From Pseudomonadota bacterium (lineage in GTDB: Bacteria > Pseudomonadota > Alphaproteobacteria > Rhizobiales > Rhizobiaceae), in assembly GCA_023433855.1 (NCBI GenBank), contig JAEYTV010000482.1, positions 1 to 13,729 of the forward strand: a stretch of 13,729 bases of DNA, written 5' to 3'. The notes beneath the pieces are model-generated. The model did not search any database. It was not told the origin of the DNA and saw only the letters and a list, made by a program, of their open reading frames with translations. The translations under genes and the position numbers were made by a program. Positions 6,660 to 13,729 of the stretch are shown one piece after another (position 1 is the first letter of the stretch; each line of letters starts with the position of its first letter).

Positions 6660-8051
6660 ATGGCACCGAACCGCACGGAAACCGATACCTTTGGACCCAT
6701 CGACGTCGACGCCGATCGCTATTGGGGCGCGCAGGCGCAGCGTTCGCTCGGCAATTTCAGGATCGGTTGGGAAAGGCAGCCCGCCTCCGTCATTCGCGCG
6801 CTCGGCATCGTCAAGCAGGCAGCCGCCCGTGCCAACATGGACCTCGGCGGACTTGACCGCGACCTTGGCAAGGCAATCATCGAAGCGGCCCAGGAAGTCA
6901 TCGATGGCAAGCTCAACGACCATTTCCCGCTGGTCGTCTGGCAGACCGGTTCCGGCACGCAGTCGAACATGAACGCCAACGAGGTGATCTCCAATCGCGC
7001 AATCGAGATGCTCGGCGGCACCATGGGCTCGAAGAAGCCGGTGCATCCCAACGACCATGTCAACATGAGCCAGTCGTCCAACGATACCTACCCGACGGCC
7101 ATGCACATCGCTTGCGCCGAGCAGATCGTGCACCACCTGGTCCCGGGGCTGAAGCGCCTGCACGCCGCTCTTGATGACAAGGCCAAGAGCTTCTCCCACA
7201 TCATCAAGATTGGCCGTACCCATACCCAGGACGCGACACCGCTGACGCTCGGCCAGGAGTTCTCCGGCTATGCGGCGCAGGTGGCCTCCGCCATCAAGCG
7301 GATCGAACTGACGCTGCCTGGCCTCTACGAACTCGCCCAGGGCGGCACCGCCGGCGGGACCGGCTTGAACGCACCGGTCGGATTTGCGGAAAAGGTCGCC
7401 GAGGAGATCGCCGGCATCACCGGCCTCCCCTTCGTTTCCGCACCCAATAAGTTCGAGGCGCTCGCCGCCCACGACGCGATGGTCTTCTCGCACGGCGCGA
7501 TCAATGCGGCCGCGGCCGCCCTGTTCAAGATCGCCAACGACATCCGCTTCCTCGGCTCCGGACCGCGCGCCGGCCTCGGCGAACTGGCCCTGCCCGAGAA
7601 CGAGCCCGGCTCGTCGATCATGCCTGGCAAGGTCAACCCCACGCAGTCAGAAGCATTGACCCAGGTCTGCGCCCACATCTTCGGCAACAACGCGGCCATC
7701 ACCTTCGCCGGTAGCCAGGGCCATTTCGAGCTCAACGTCTACAATCCGATGATGGCCTACAACTTCCTGCAGTCAGTCCAACTCCTGGGCGACGCAGCCG
7801 TGTCCTTCACCGATAACTGCGTGGTCGGCATCGAAGCGCGTGAAGACAACATCAGGCGCGGGGTCGAAAACTCGCTGATGCTGGTGACGGCGCTGAACAC
7901 GCGCCTTGGCTACGATATCTGCGCCAAGATCGCCAAGACGGCGCACAAGAACGGCACGACGCTCCGGGAGGAAGCCGTCGGTGGCGGCTATCTGACGAAC
8001 GAAGAGTTCGACCAGTACGTCCGCCCGGAAAACATGATCGGCCCGAAGTAG
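6660..8051 (+). CDS. fumC: Class II fumarate hydratase
   Basis: The enzyme interconverts fumarate and malate in the TCA cycle and, unlike class I fumarases, has no oxygen-sensitive iron-sulfur cluster. The 463 residues are the full usual length. The fumarase/aspartase signature [10 protein letters not shown] is present with the catalytic Ser318, and the other catalytic residue, His188, is in [10 protein letters not shown]; both numbers coincide with the E. coli FumC positions. The N-terminal [21 protein letters not shown] and the substrate-site text [13 protein letters not shown] also fit fumC rather than aspartase or argininosuccinate lyase. The ATG at 6660 has AGGGG 8 bases upstream. It stands alone: the gene upstream is divergent, and a hairpin follows the stop codon. 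Confidence 0.97.
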   Translation: MAPNRTETDTFGPIDVDADRYWGAQAQRSLGNFRIGWERQPASVIRALGIVKQAAARANMDLGGLDRDLGKAIIEAAQEVIDGKLNDHFPLVVWQTGSGTQSNMNANEVISNRAIEMLGGTMGSKKPVHPNDHVNMSQSSNDTYPTAMHIACAEQIVHHLVPGLKRLHAALDDKAKSFSHIIKIGRTHTQDATPLTLGQEFSGYAAQVASAIKRIELTLPGLYELAQGGTAGGTGLNAPVGFAEKVAEEIAGITGLPFVSAPNKFEALAAHDAMVFSHGAINAAAAALFKIANDIRFLGSGPRAGLGELALPENEPGSSIMPGKVNPTQSEALTQVCAHIFGNNAAITFAGSQGHFELNVYNPMMAYNFLQSVQLLGDAAVSFTDNCVVGIEAREDNIRRGVENSLMLVTALNTRLGYDICAKIAKTAHKNGTTLREEAVGGGYLTNEEFDQYVRPENMIGPK

Positions 8052-8065
8052 TCGGAGAGATCCGG

Positions 8066-8100
8066 AACGTGGCTGGCGACGCGTCGCCGCCAGCCACGTT
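8066..8100 (+). terminator. Hairpin terminator after fumC
   Basis: A perfect 13-bp stem (AACGTGGCTGGCG with CGCCAGCCACGTT) and a 9-base loop begin 14 bp after the fumC stop codon. The sequence after it (TTCTGC beyond the stem's own TT) is not a proper T-run, so termination may be partial or the structure may mainly protect the 3' end of the mRNA. Confidence 0.55.
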
Positions 8101-8217
8101 CTGCAGTGCTGCCTTCTGCCGAACTACCCGCCCCTTCGGCCATCGAACGGGGGATCGCCGTGAGGCGTGGCTGCCGGCAGCCGAACACCCGTCGGGCCGC
8201 TTGTCACCGATCACTTA
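8101..8217. other. Spacer between fumC and the diguanylate cyclase gene
   Basis: The stretch contains a perfect 14-base palindrome, GGCTGCCGGCAGCC, at 8169-8182, and a near-copy (8146-8159) of the 13 bases (8278-8290) that precede the cyclase start codon. A 35-codon frame from GTG at 8160 to TAA at 8267 follows that copy but would span the likely cyclase promoter; I do not call it a gene. Confidence 0.3.
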
Positions 8218-8246
8218 ATTCTTTCCCAATAGTTTTCACATATAAT
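8218..8246 (+). promoter_or_regulatory. Candidate promoter of the diguanylate cyclase gene
   Basis: A perfect TATAAT stands at 8241-8246 in a short AT-rich patch, about 45 bases before the start codon. The -35 zone (8218-8224, ATTCTTT) matches poorly. The -10 is convincing in this GC-rich background; the -35 is not, so the promoter may depend on an activator. Confidence 0.4.
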
Positions 8247-8291
8247 TCCCGCGTGGTAGCAAGCTAAGCTGGGATGAAACGGGGATCGCCA

Positions 8292-9362
8292 ATGACGACG
8301 ACATCGGCGCCAAAAGCGCAATCGAGCGATCTGATCAGTCAGATCATCTATGCGGTGCGCTCCATGGGAGTGGCCCCCATTCCGCGCAACTACCAGCTTT
8401 TCTACGAGGCATACATAGGGTCGAACCCCGAGCTCACCCGGGATCTCGCGGCGCTCGGCAGCCGCGCCACCCAGGACGAACTGGACGAGTTGGCCCATCG
8501 TCATCTCGGGGTCGGCCATGAGGCGGTCATCGAGGACGCACATGCGAGGATCCTCGGCGAACTTGAGTCCGTGTTGAAGCTTCTGCGCCAAGAGCAGAAC
8601 TCCCTTGAAAGCTATAGCAAGCTCCTCGGCGAAACCGCATTGAGGATCAACTCGAAGAGCAATTTCTCGGCCGACCTTCTCAGCAGCGCCATATCACTTC
8701 TCAGTGAAGCGACCGGGACGACGATCGCCCATGGAGAGCAGACTGCCGGCGGGGTCGCTGAACGGTCGCAGGAAATGGATCTCGTGCGCCGGGAACTCGA
8801 CGCATACAAGCGGATCGCAAATACCGATTCACTCACGAGGATCGCCAATCGCCGCGCCTTCGACGAGCGGCTTGCCACCGTCTACAACAACACCACGACG
8901 CTACCGGTTACGGCACTCGTTCTCGGCGACATAGACAATTTCAAGAAGATCAATGACAACTTCGGGCACCCGGTGGGCGACAAGATCCTCGCCAGCGTGG
9001 CGGCGATCATTCGTGCCAACGTGCGCAAGGATGTGTTCGTTGCCCGCTCCGGCGGCGAGGAATTTGCAATGATCGTCGAAGGCAACACGCCGGACGAGGT
9101 GATGATCATCTGCGAGCGCATCCGTCGTGCGCTTGAAACACGCACCTTCCGCAATTCCCGCTCCGGCCAGGACTACGGCCCGATAACGATGTCGCTCGGC
9201 TTCGTGATGGGATCGCAGGCAAGCGACCCGGGCGAACTTTATGCCAATGCCGACACCGCCCTCTACCATGCGAAGAACACCGGCCGAAACCGCACGATAT
9301 TCTTCGATGATGCGCTGAAAAAGGACTACATCGGCAAGAGTTGGCTTATCTACAAGAAGTAG
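8292..9362 (+). CDS. GGDEF diguanylate cyclase
   Basis: The protein makes cyclic di-GMP from two GTP. It is 356 residues with no signal peptide or membrane span, so it is cytoplasmic. Residues 1 to about 175 are helical and not a sensory domain I recognise; they end in a likely coiled coil (about 158-175, EMDLVRRELDAYKRIAN) that joins the catalytic domain. The GGDEF domain starts at NTDSLTRIANRRAF, continues through GDIDNFKKINDNFGHPVGD, and carries an intact GGEEF (254-258), so it should be active. The product-inhibition site, normally RxxD ending just before the fifth residue ahead of GGEEF, reads RKDV (245-248), so feedback inhibition is probably lost. The ATG at 8292 is chosen because GGGGA is 6 bases upstream; an ATG at 8274 in the same frame has no properly spaced site. 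The nearest downstream gene is convergent. Confidence 0.93.
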   Translation: MTTTSAPKAQSSDLISQIIYAVRSMGVAPIPRNYQLFYEAYIGSNPELTRDLAALGSRATQDELDELAHRHLGVGHEAVIEDAHARILGELESVLKLLRQEQNSLESYSKLLGETALRINSKSNFSADLLSSAISLLSEATGTTIAHGEQTAGGVAERSQEMDLVRRELDAYKRIANTDSLTRIANRRAFDERLATVYNNTTTLPVTALVLGDIDNFKKINDNFGHPVGDKILASVAAIIRANVRKDVFVARSGGEEFAMIVEGNTPDEVMIICERIRRALETRTFRNSRSGQDYGPITMSLGFVMGSQASDPGELYANADTALYHAKNTGRNRTIFFDDALKKDYIGKSWLIYKK

Positions 9363-9446
9363 CCTGCGGTTCCCCGTTCAGCAGCCCGCGCCTGGGAAGA
9401 TCGCCTTCCACAGACGGATGGTCCTTGTCCTGTATGGGCTTTCAGC

Positions 9447-9821
9447 TCAGCGAGGCGGTTGCGGAGGGTTGCGGCTCAGACCTTTTGCCGCCAGCTCTGC
9501 CTCGTAATCGGCAAACATTTCGGCTCCGCGTTCGCCGAGCTCCCTGAGGTAGGACCAGGTGAAGATGCCGCTGTCGTGTCCGTCATCGAAGGCAATACGC
9601 ACCGCGTAGTTTCCTGTCGGCACGACGGCGCGGATGCCGACATCGCGCTTGCCCGGCACCGTCACCTTCTGACCCGGGCCATGCCCCTGCACCTCTGCCG
9701 ACGGAGAAAGGACGCGCATCATTTCGGCCCCGAGCTGGAAGGCTGCGCCGTCCGTGAAGGTAACAACCAGGCTGCGGCGATCCTTGGACACGCGCAGTTC
9801 CGTTGGCCAGATGTCGCTCAT
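9447..9821 (-). CDS. DUF971 (gamma-butyrobetaine hydroxylase-like N-terminal) domain protein
   Basis: The product is a stand-alone DUF971 domain of 124 residues: WPTELRVSKDRRSLVVTFTDGAAF at the start, the middle block RVLSPSAEVQGHGPGQ, and the end HDSGIFTWSYLREL, which is the most typical part of the family. This domain forms the N-terminus of eukaryotic gamma-butyrobetaine hydroxylase, where it binds zinc, and the C-terminus of the HCF101 iron-sulfur scaffold of plants. The protein here contains no cysteine at all, so the zinc site of the eukaryotic domain is missing; the histidine before DSG is kept. The ATG at 9821 has GGAGG 6 bases upstream; the open frame reaching 9848 lacks such a site. 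It is divergent from moaA with 158 bp between. A role with iron-sulfur proteins is an inference from domain company and neighbourhood. Confidence 0.9.
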   Translation of the reverse strand: MSDIWPTELRVSKDRRSLVVTFTDGAAFQLGAEMMRVLSPSAEVQGHGPGQKVTVPGKRDVGIRAVVPTGNYAVRIAFDDGHDSGIFTWSYLRELGERGAEMFADYEAELAAKGLSRNPPQPPR

Positions 9822-9979
9822 GAATAGCCTCCGCATTCGCCGGTTCATGTGACGGCTTATGGACTTCGCGCGCCCGCGGCAAGCGGTTTTGCAGATCCCC
9901 CTGTTCTTGGCGCCCGGAGTGTCCTAGACTTGACCCGAAGGTTCGAGATACCCACTTCCGGCAAAAGGGAGATCGTCAC
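9822..9979. promoter_or_regulatory. Divergent promoter region of the DUF971 gene and moaA
   Basis: Both genes must be transcribed from this spacer. A CTTGAC at 9930-9935 resembles the rhizobial -35 box and points toward moaA, but no good -10 follows at the proper distance. There is too little room after it for a molybdenum-cofactor riboswitch, and I see no such structure. Confidence 0.3.
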
Positions 9980-11029
9980 GTGAACAGTTTCGCAGGGCCG
10001 ATTGGTGGCGCCGCTCCACTGGCTTCCGACCGGAAGGCGATGATCGATCCGTTCAAGCGCGCCATCACCTATCTGCGTGTCTCGGTCACGGACCGGTGCG
10101 ATTTCCGCTGCACCTACTGCATGGCGGAAAACATGAACTTCCTGCCGAAAAAGGATCTGCTCACTCTCGAAGAGCTCGACCGGCTCTGTTCCGCCTTCAT
10201 CGCCAAGGGTGTGCGGAAGATCCGCCTCACCGGCGGGGAGCCGCTGGTTCGGAAGAACATCATGCACCTGGTGCGCAGCCTCGGAGAGCATGTCCGCACC
10301 GGCGACCTCGAAGAACTGACGCTGACCACCAATGGATCGCAGCTCGGGCGCTACGCCGAGGAACTCTACGACTACGGTGTACGCCGCATCAATGTCTCGC
10401 TCGATACCCTCGACCCGGCCAAGTTCAAGGCGATTACCCGCTGGGGCGACTTCCACCAAGTGATGGCGGGCATCGACGCGGCACAGAAGGCCGGGCTCAA
10501 GATCAAGCTCAATGCCGTTGCGCTCAAGGAGCTTAACGCCGCCGAGATTCCCGAGATGATCCGCTTCGCCCACGGACGCGGCATGGACATGACCGTGATC
10601 GAAACCATGCCGATGGGCGAGATCGAGGAAGACCGGACCGACCAGTACCTGCCCCTCTCGAAGCTTCGCGCCGATCTCGAGCGGGACTTCACGCTGTCGG
10701 ATATTCCGTACAAGACTGGCGGTCCCGCCCGTTACGTCGAGGTCAAGGAAACCGGCGGGCGGCTCGGATTCATCACCCCGATGACCCATAATTTCTGCGA
10801 AAGCTGCAATCGGGTCCGCCTGACCTGCACCGGCACACTTTATATGTGTCTTGGACAAAACGACGCCGCCGACCTCCGGACCGCGCTTCGGGCATCTTCC
10901 AGCGACGAATACCTGCACGCGGCGATCGACGAGGCCATCCTTCGGAAGCCGAAGGGCCATGACTTCATCATCGACCGGCAGCACAACCGACCCGCCGTCG
11001 CGCGCCACATGAGCGTCACCGGCGGCTGA
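9980..11029 (+). CDS. moaA: GTP 3',8-cyclase MoaA (molybdenum cofactor biosynthesis)
   Basis: MoaA is a radical-SAM enzyme that rearranges GTP to 3',8-cyclo-7,8-dihydro-GTP, the first step of molybdenum cofactor synthesis, in the cytoplasm. The 349-residue protein shows the radical-SAM cluster cysteines Cys40, Cys44 and Cys47 (CDFRCTYC), the SAM-binding TGGEP at 84-88, and the second cluster of MoaA, Cys273, Cys276 and Cys290, in [12 protein letters not shown]...YMC. It ends in the double glycine that MoaA needs for activity. The start is GTG at 9980, with AGGGAGA about 7 bases upstream; a short extension (about 20 residues) before the conserved [10 protein letters not shown] is common in rhizobial MoaA. 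An extra cysteine (Cys282, LTC) lies between the last two ligands. No other moa or mob gene adjoins it. Confidence 0.97.
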   Translation: MNSFAGPIGGAAPLASDRKAMIDPFKRAITYLRVSVTDRCDFRCTYCMAENMNFLPKKDLLTLEELDRLCSAFIAKGVRKIRLTGGEPLVRKNIMHLVRSLGEHVRTGDLEELTLTTNGSQLGRYAEELYDYGVRRINVSLDTLDPAKFKAITRWGDFHQVMAGIDAAQKAGLKIKLNAVALKELNAAEIPEMIRFAHGRGMDMTVIETMPMGEIEEDRTDQYLPLSKLRADLERDFTLSDIPYKTGGPARYVEVKETGGRLGFITPMTHNFCESCNRVRLTCTGTLYMCLGQNDAADLRTALRASSSDEYLHAAIDEAILRKPKGHDFIIDRQHNRPAVARHMSVTGG

Positions 11030-11060
11030 GACGGGGCTCGCGCAGGGCAGATCCCATCGC

Positions 11061-11087
11061 GATAAGGCCGCTTGGGCCAGCCTTATC
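11061..11087. terminator. Possible hairpin between convergent moaA and chemoreceptor genes
   Basis: An 8-bp stem GATAAGGC/GCCTTATC encloses an 11-base loop, with a rival inner stem GGCC/GGCC. It sits between two convergent stop codons, where a shared terminator would be useful. There is no clear T-run on either side, so the call is weak. Confidence 0.3.
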
Positions 11088-11114
11088 TGGTTACGCAAGA
11101 GCAGGGAAAACCAC

Positions 11115-13661
11115 TCAGGCTGCGTCGCGAGCGCGAAGTCCGGCCCCGCCCTTCATCTGCCCGCCCTGGTCACCGGTCTTGAACCGCTCGATCTTTTCGG
11201 TAAGCGTCTCGACGCGGCGACGCAGCCCATGGATCTCGGCGTTGTTTTCCTCGACCATCGCGGCGTTGCGTTGCGTGATCAGTTCCACATCCTGCATCGC
11301 CTGGGTGACTTCGCTGATGCCGGTCGACTGCTCGCCGGTGGCGGCGGAAATCTCGGCGACGAGTTTGCGGACGTCGGTGATGTGCGAGATGATCTCCGAC
11401 AGGGCGGAGCCGGTCTGTTCGACGAGATGAACACCGTTGCTGACCTGGGTCGAACTTGCTGAGATGAGACCCTTGATTTCCCGGGCGGCGCCGGCACACC
11501 GCTGGGCGAGTTCGCGCACCTCCTGTGCCACGACCGCAAAACCGCGGCCGGCCTCGCCTGCCCGAGCAGCCTCAACCCCGGCGTTGAGCGCCAGCAGGTT
11601 GGTCTGGAAAGCAATTTCGTCGATCACACCGATGATCGTGGCGATCTTGTCGGACGAACGGCTGATTTCACCCATTGCGTCGACGGCGCGCGCGACGATC
11701 TGGCCGGAGCGGACCGCGAACTCTTCCGTCTCGTTAACGGACACTGACGTCTGCCGCGCCCTTTCCGCCGTGGCGCGCACGATCTCGCTCAGGTGCCGCA
11801 ATGCGCGCGAGCTTTGTTCAAGCGCGGCCGCCTGCTGCTCGGTGCGCCGGGCAAGATCATCAGCGGAAGCTGCAAGATTGCCCGTGCCGCCGTCGATCTC
11901 CTCGGTGGTCAGCCGCACATCCACCAGGGTCGCCCGAAGGGCTTCCACCGCCTGATTATACGTTCTGGCCATCTCCACGAAGTCTTGCGGGAGGTTCTCG
12001 TCCATGCTGCGGGCAAGATCGCCTTCCGCGAGCTTCCCAAGCACATCCGAAAGCGCCGTCAAGGCCTGCCGCTGTTCGCCAGCTATGCGCGCCCGATCGG
12101 TTGCACGCCGCTCCGCTTCCGCGTTGGACAGTTGGCGTGCCGCGGCCGCTTCCTGTTCAAGCCGGACGTTCTCCACGGCTGCGTCGCGGAAGACAGTGAC
12201 CGACCGCACCATGTCCCCGATTTCGTCGCCGCGTTCCCGGCCTTCGATGCTGACTTCCAGGTCGCCGGCGGCAAGCCTTTTCATGACATCGGTGACACGC
12301 CGCAGCGGTCCGCGAAGCGTCTCGACCAGCATCAGTCCTCCGGCGATCGCCAGCACGGTGCCTATCACCATGGCGAACACCGACAACTGGGCGGACCGCT
12401 CGCTGTCTTCCTTGCCCACCTCCTGTGCCTGCGCCACGAAATCCTTGAGCCCGGCCATGCCGGCGGTCACCGTTGCGGTTGCGACGGAGCGTGCCCTGTC
12501 CCACTCGGCAGCGATGGCAAGACTTTCCGACGATGCCTGCTCCAGAGACGTGAGCAGAGCTTCCAGCTTCGGGCCGAATTCCTGCACCGCCGGGTTGATC
12601 GACAGCTCCGAGACTTGTGCGCTGGACGAGTTCAGCTGAGCCGTGGCGGACAGGATATCGTTCCGACGATCCCCGGTGGGACTTGCAAGCAATCGCTCCG
12701 TGTACAATTGCAAGTCGTTGATGATCTCGAGCGAACGATTGATCTCGGCGAGAAGGCTCCTGAGCTTGCTCACCTCCCCTTCCAGTTCCACGAAACGCTC
12801 GGACGCATCGCCCGACTTCTTGGTGACTTCTGCAACCAGGATATTCTGGTTCTTTGTCAAGGCAGCCGTCGCGTTGCGCAATGCCTGAGCCTTTTCGGAC
12901 AACGGCAGTTCGCCCTGGGCCGTCTTGAGCAGGTTGTCGGCGCTCTGCTCCACATACATCATGAGCGTGCGCCCGTTGGCCGACAACATCTCCGCGACCT
13001 TGCCGAACTCGTCCCTGAGCGCCTCGCCGTAAAGAAGTGCTGCCTTCACGGCATCCTCGTCGCTCTCGGCAACCCGCACTGCTTCCTGCAGATTGTCGAT
13101 CCGGCGTGCGATCGACCGGTAGGCGAAAATCTCGAACAGGAGTTTCTTGGCGAACCGCTCCTTGCCGTCATATTGCTTCTGGATATTGGCCATCTGCTTG
13201 TTCACGCCGGCGGCCGCCTCGCGCACCTGGTCGACAATGCTGTTGATCGCGGCGACGTTGCCGACGCGGCGCTGCTCGGCTACCCAGAGGCCATCGACAT
13301 CACTGGAGAGCCTTGCCTCCAGCGCAGACACGACGGCGACCCGTTCTTTATCTCCTTCGGTGACCAGAAGGCGGCCAAGCCTGGCCGCTCCGTCGGCCTG
13401 CCGTGCAATGCCGCTGCGCAATGCGGCGAGCGTGTCATCCGTCGGGGCGTCCGTGAAATCCTGCAGGACGGCCTGCAGGTGCTCAAAGTCGCCGATGTTC
13501 TCGATCGTCGCCCGCGTCACGGTCATGTGGCCGTTCAGCATGTTGGCGGTATAATAACCCGCGAGCCCGACGCCGGCGATCAGCAGCACCAGGGGCACGA
13601 CGAAAAGCAGGACCTTGGTGACGATCCTGCGGCCTTGAAGAAGACGATCCACGAACGACAT
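11115..13661 (-). CDS. Methyl-accepting chemotaxis protein with long helical sensor region
   Basis: This inner-membrane chemoreceptor passes ligand signals to CheA/CheW. It has 848 residues with the start used here. In order: a basic N-terminus; a first membrane span at about 17-37; a periplasmic region of nearly 390 residues that appears wholly helical and lacks cysteine; a second span at about 426-447; a HAMP domain at about 448-500 (LRGPLRRVTDVMKRLAAGDLEV); a second, divergent HAMP-like segment at about 530-575 (LGKLAEGDLARSM); and the signalling coiled coil with the conserved hairpin tip EIAFQTNLLALNAGVEAARAGEAGRGF at 682-708. The last residues (LRARDAA) do not form the CheR-docking pentapeptide. 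The ATG at 13661 has GAGGG 5 bases upstream, and the protein then begins just before the first span; the frame stays open to 13718 without a better site. The ligand cannot be deduced. Confidence 0.95.
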   Translation of the reverse strand: MSFVDRLLQGRRIVTKVLLFVVPLVLLIAGVGLAGYYTANMLNGHMTVTRATIENIGDFEHLQAVLQDFTDAPTDDTLAALRSGIARQADGAARLGRLLVTEGDKERVAVVSALEARLSSDVDGLWVAEQRRVGNVAAINSIVDQVREAAAGVNKQMANIQKQYDGKERFAKKLLFEIFAYRSIARRIDNLQEAVRVAESDEDAVKAALLYGEALRDEFGKVAEMLSANGRTLMMYVEQSADNLLKTAQGELPLSEKAQALRNATAALTKNQNILVAEVTKKSGDASERFVELEGEVSKLRSLLAEINRSLEIINDLQLYTERLLASPTGDRRNDILSATAQLNSSSAQVSELSINPAVQEFGPKLEALLTSLEQASSESLAIAAEWDRARSVATATVTAGMAGLKDFVAQAQEVGKEDSERSAQLSVFAMVIGTVLAIAGGLMLVETLRGPLRRVTDVMKRLAAGDLEVSIEGRERGDEIGDMVRSVTVFRDAAVENVRLEQEAAAARQLSNAEAERRATDRARIAGEQRQALTALSDVLGKLAEGDLARSMDENLPQDFVEMARTYNQAVEALRATLVDVRLTTEEIDGGTGNLAASADDLARRTEQQAAALEQSSRALRHLSEIVRATAERARQTSVSVNETEEFAVRSGQIVARAVDAMGEISRSSDKIATIIGVIDEIAFQTNLLALNAGVEAARAGEAGRGFAVVAQEVRELAQRCAGAAREIKGLISASSTQVSNGVHLVEQTGSALSEIISHITDVRKLVAEISAATGEQSTGISEVTQAMQDVELITQRNAAMVEENNAEIHGLRRRVETLTEKIERFKTGDQGGQMKGGAGLRARDAA

Positions 13662-13729
13662 GTTTTCCCTCGATCGGGCGTCCGCTTCGCGGGCATTCAC
13701 GAAGCCGGGCGTCAGCATGATTCCAGCAT
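13662..13729 (-). other. Leader of the chemoreceptor gene, cut by the window edge
   Basis: The 68 bases upstream of the chemoreceptor start hold its ribosome binding site (GAGGG) but no recognisable promoter. The promoter is presumably beyond the window, or the gene is co-transcribed with one further upstream. Confidence 0.4.

Noticed and set aside
6197..6856. Open frames crossing the transpeptidase-fumC spacer, including 6373-6666 on the minus strand
   Set aside because: They overlap the firm starts of both neighbours, lack ribosome binding sites and show no domain text.
8169..8182. Palindrome GGCTGCCGGCAGCC as a mobile-element end or integration site
   Set aside because: No partner repeat, transposase, target duplication or change in base composition accompanies it.
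9936..9979. A molybdenum-cofactor riboswitch upstream of moaA
   Set aside because: The likely leader is too short and no matching multi-stem structure is visible.
9857..11098. A 413-codon open frame on the minus strand opposite moaA
   Set aside because: It overlaps moaA almost entirely, has no recognisable domain, and its composition is what the antisense of a GC-rich gene gives; moaA has all catalytic motifs.

Overview
The window reads as an ordinary chromosomal segment of an alphaproteobacterium, most likely Rhizobiaceae (Rhizobium/Sinorhizobium/Agrobacterium group). The grounds are the high GC content, a class II (plant-type) DAHP synthase, a glutathione reductase with the GGTCVIRGC active site, a large YcbB-like L,D-transpeptidase, and a MoaA and chemoreceptor of alphaproteobacterial type. 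This placement rests on protein character, not on a database search.

Layout. On the minus strand, 1-3402 holds rpiA, a DUF2059 exported protein, gor and the 5' part of aroF (cut by the window edge). rpiA and the DUF2059 gene are 16 bp apart and form an operon that ends in a clear rho-independent terminator. gor follows with its own probable promoter. gph is divergent from rpiA and converges on the L,D-transpeptidase gene (minus, 4341-6269); a strong hairpin lies between them. A 390-bp divergent spacer separates the transpeptidase gene from fumC (plus, 6660-8051). A GGDEF diguanylate cyclase gene follows fumC on the plus strand. Next is a small DUF971 gene (minus), divergent from moaA (plus). 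The last gene is an 848-residue methyl-accepting chemotaxis protein (minus).

Themes. rpiA belongs to the pentose phosphate pathway, and aroF uses the erythrose 4-phosphate that pathway makes. gor uses NADPH to keep glutathione reduced, gph clears 2-phosphoglycolate, and fumC is the oxygen-stable TCA fumarase. The transpeptidase remodels peptidoglycan by 3-3 cross-links, which are important in polar-growing Rhizobiales. The cyclase and the chemoreceptor are signalling proteins. DUF971 beside moaA fits an iron-sulfur or molybdenum-cofactor association, but this is inferred.

I found no mobile element, CRISPR array, tRNA, rRNA, prophage or biosynthetic cluster, and nothing that looks like a new multi-gene system. 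The points most worth checking are small: the cysteine-free DUF971 protein beside moaA, a diguanylate cyclase whose inhibitory site is lost and whose N-terminal half is unassigned, a chemoreceptor with a very long all-helical sensor region, and two operator-like inverted repeats in the gph and fumC promoter regions.
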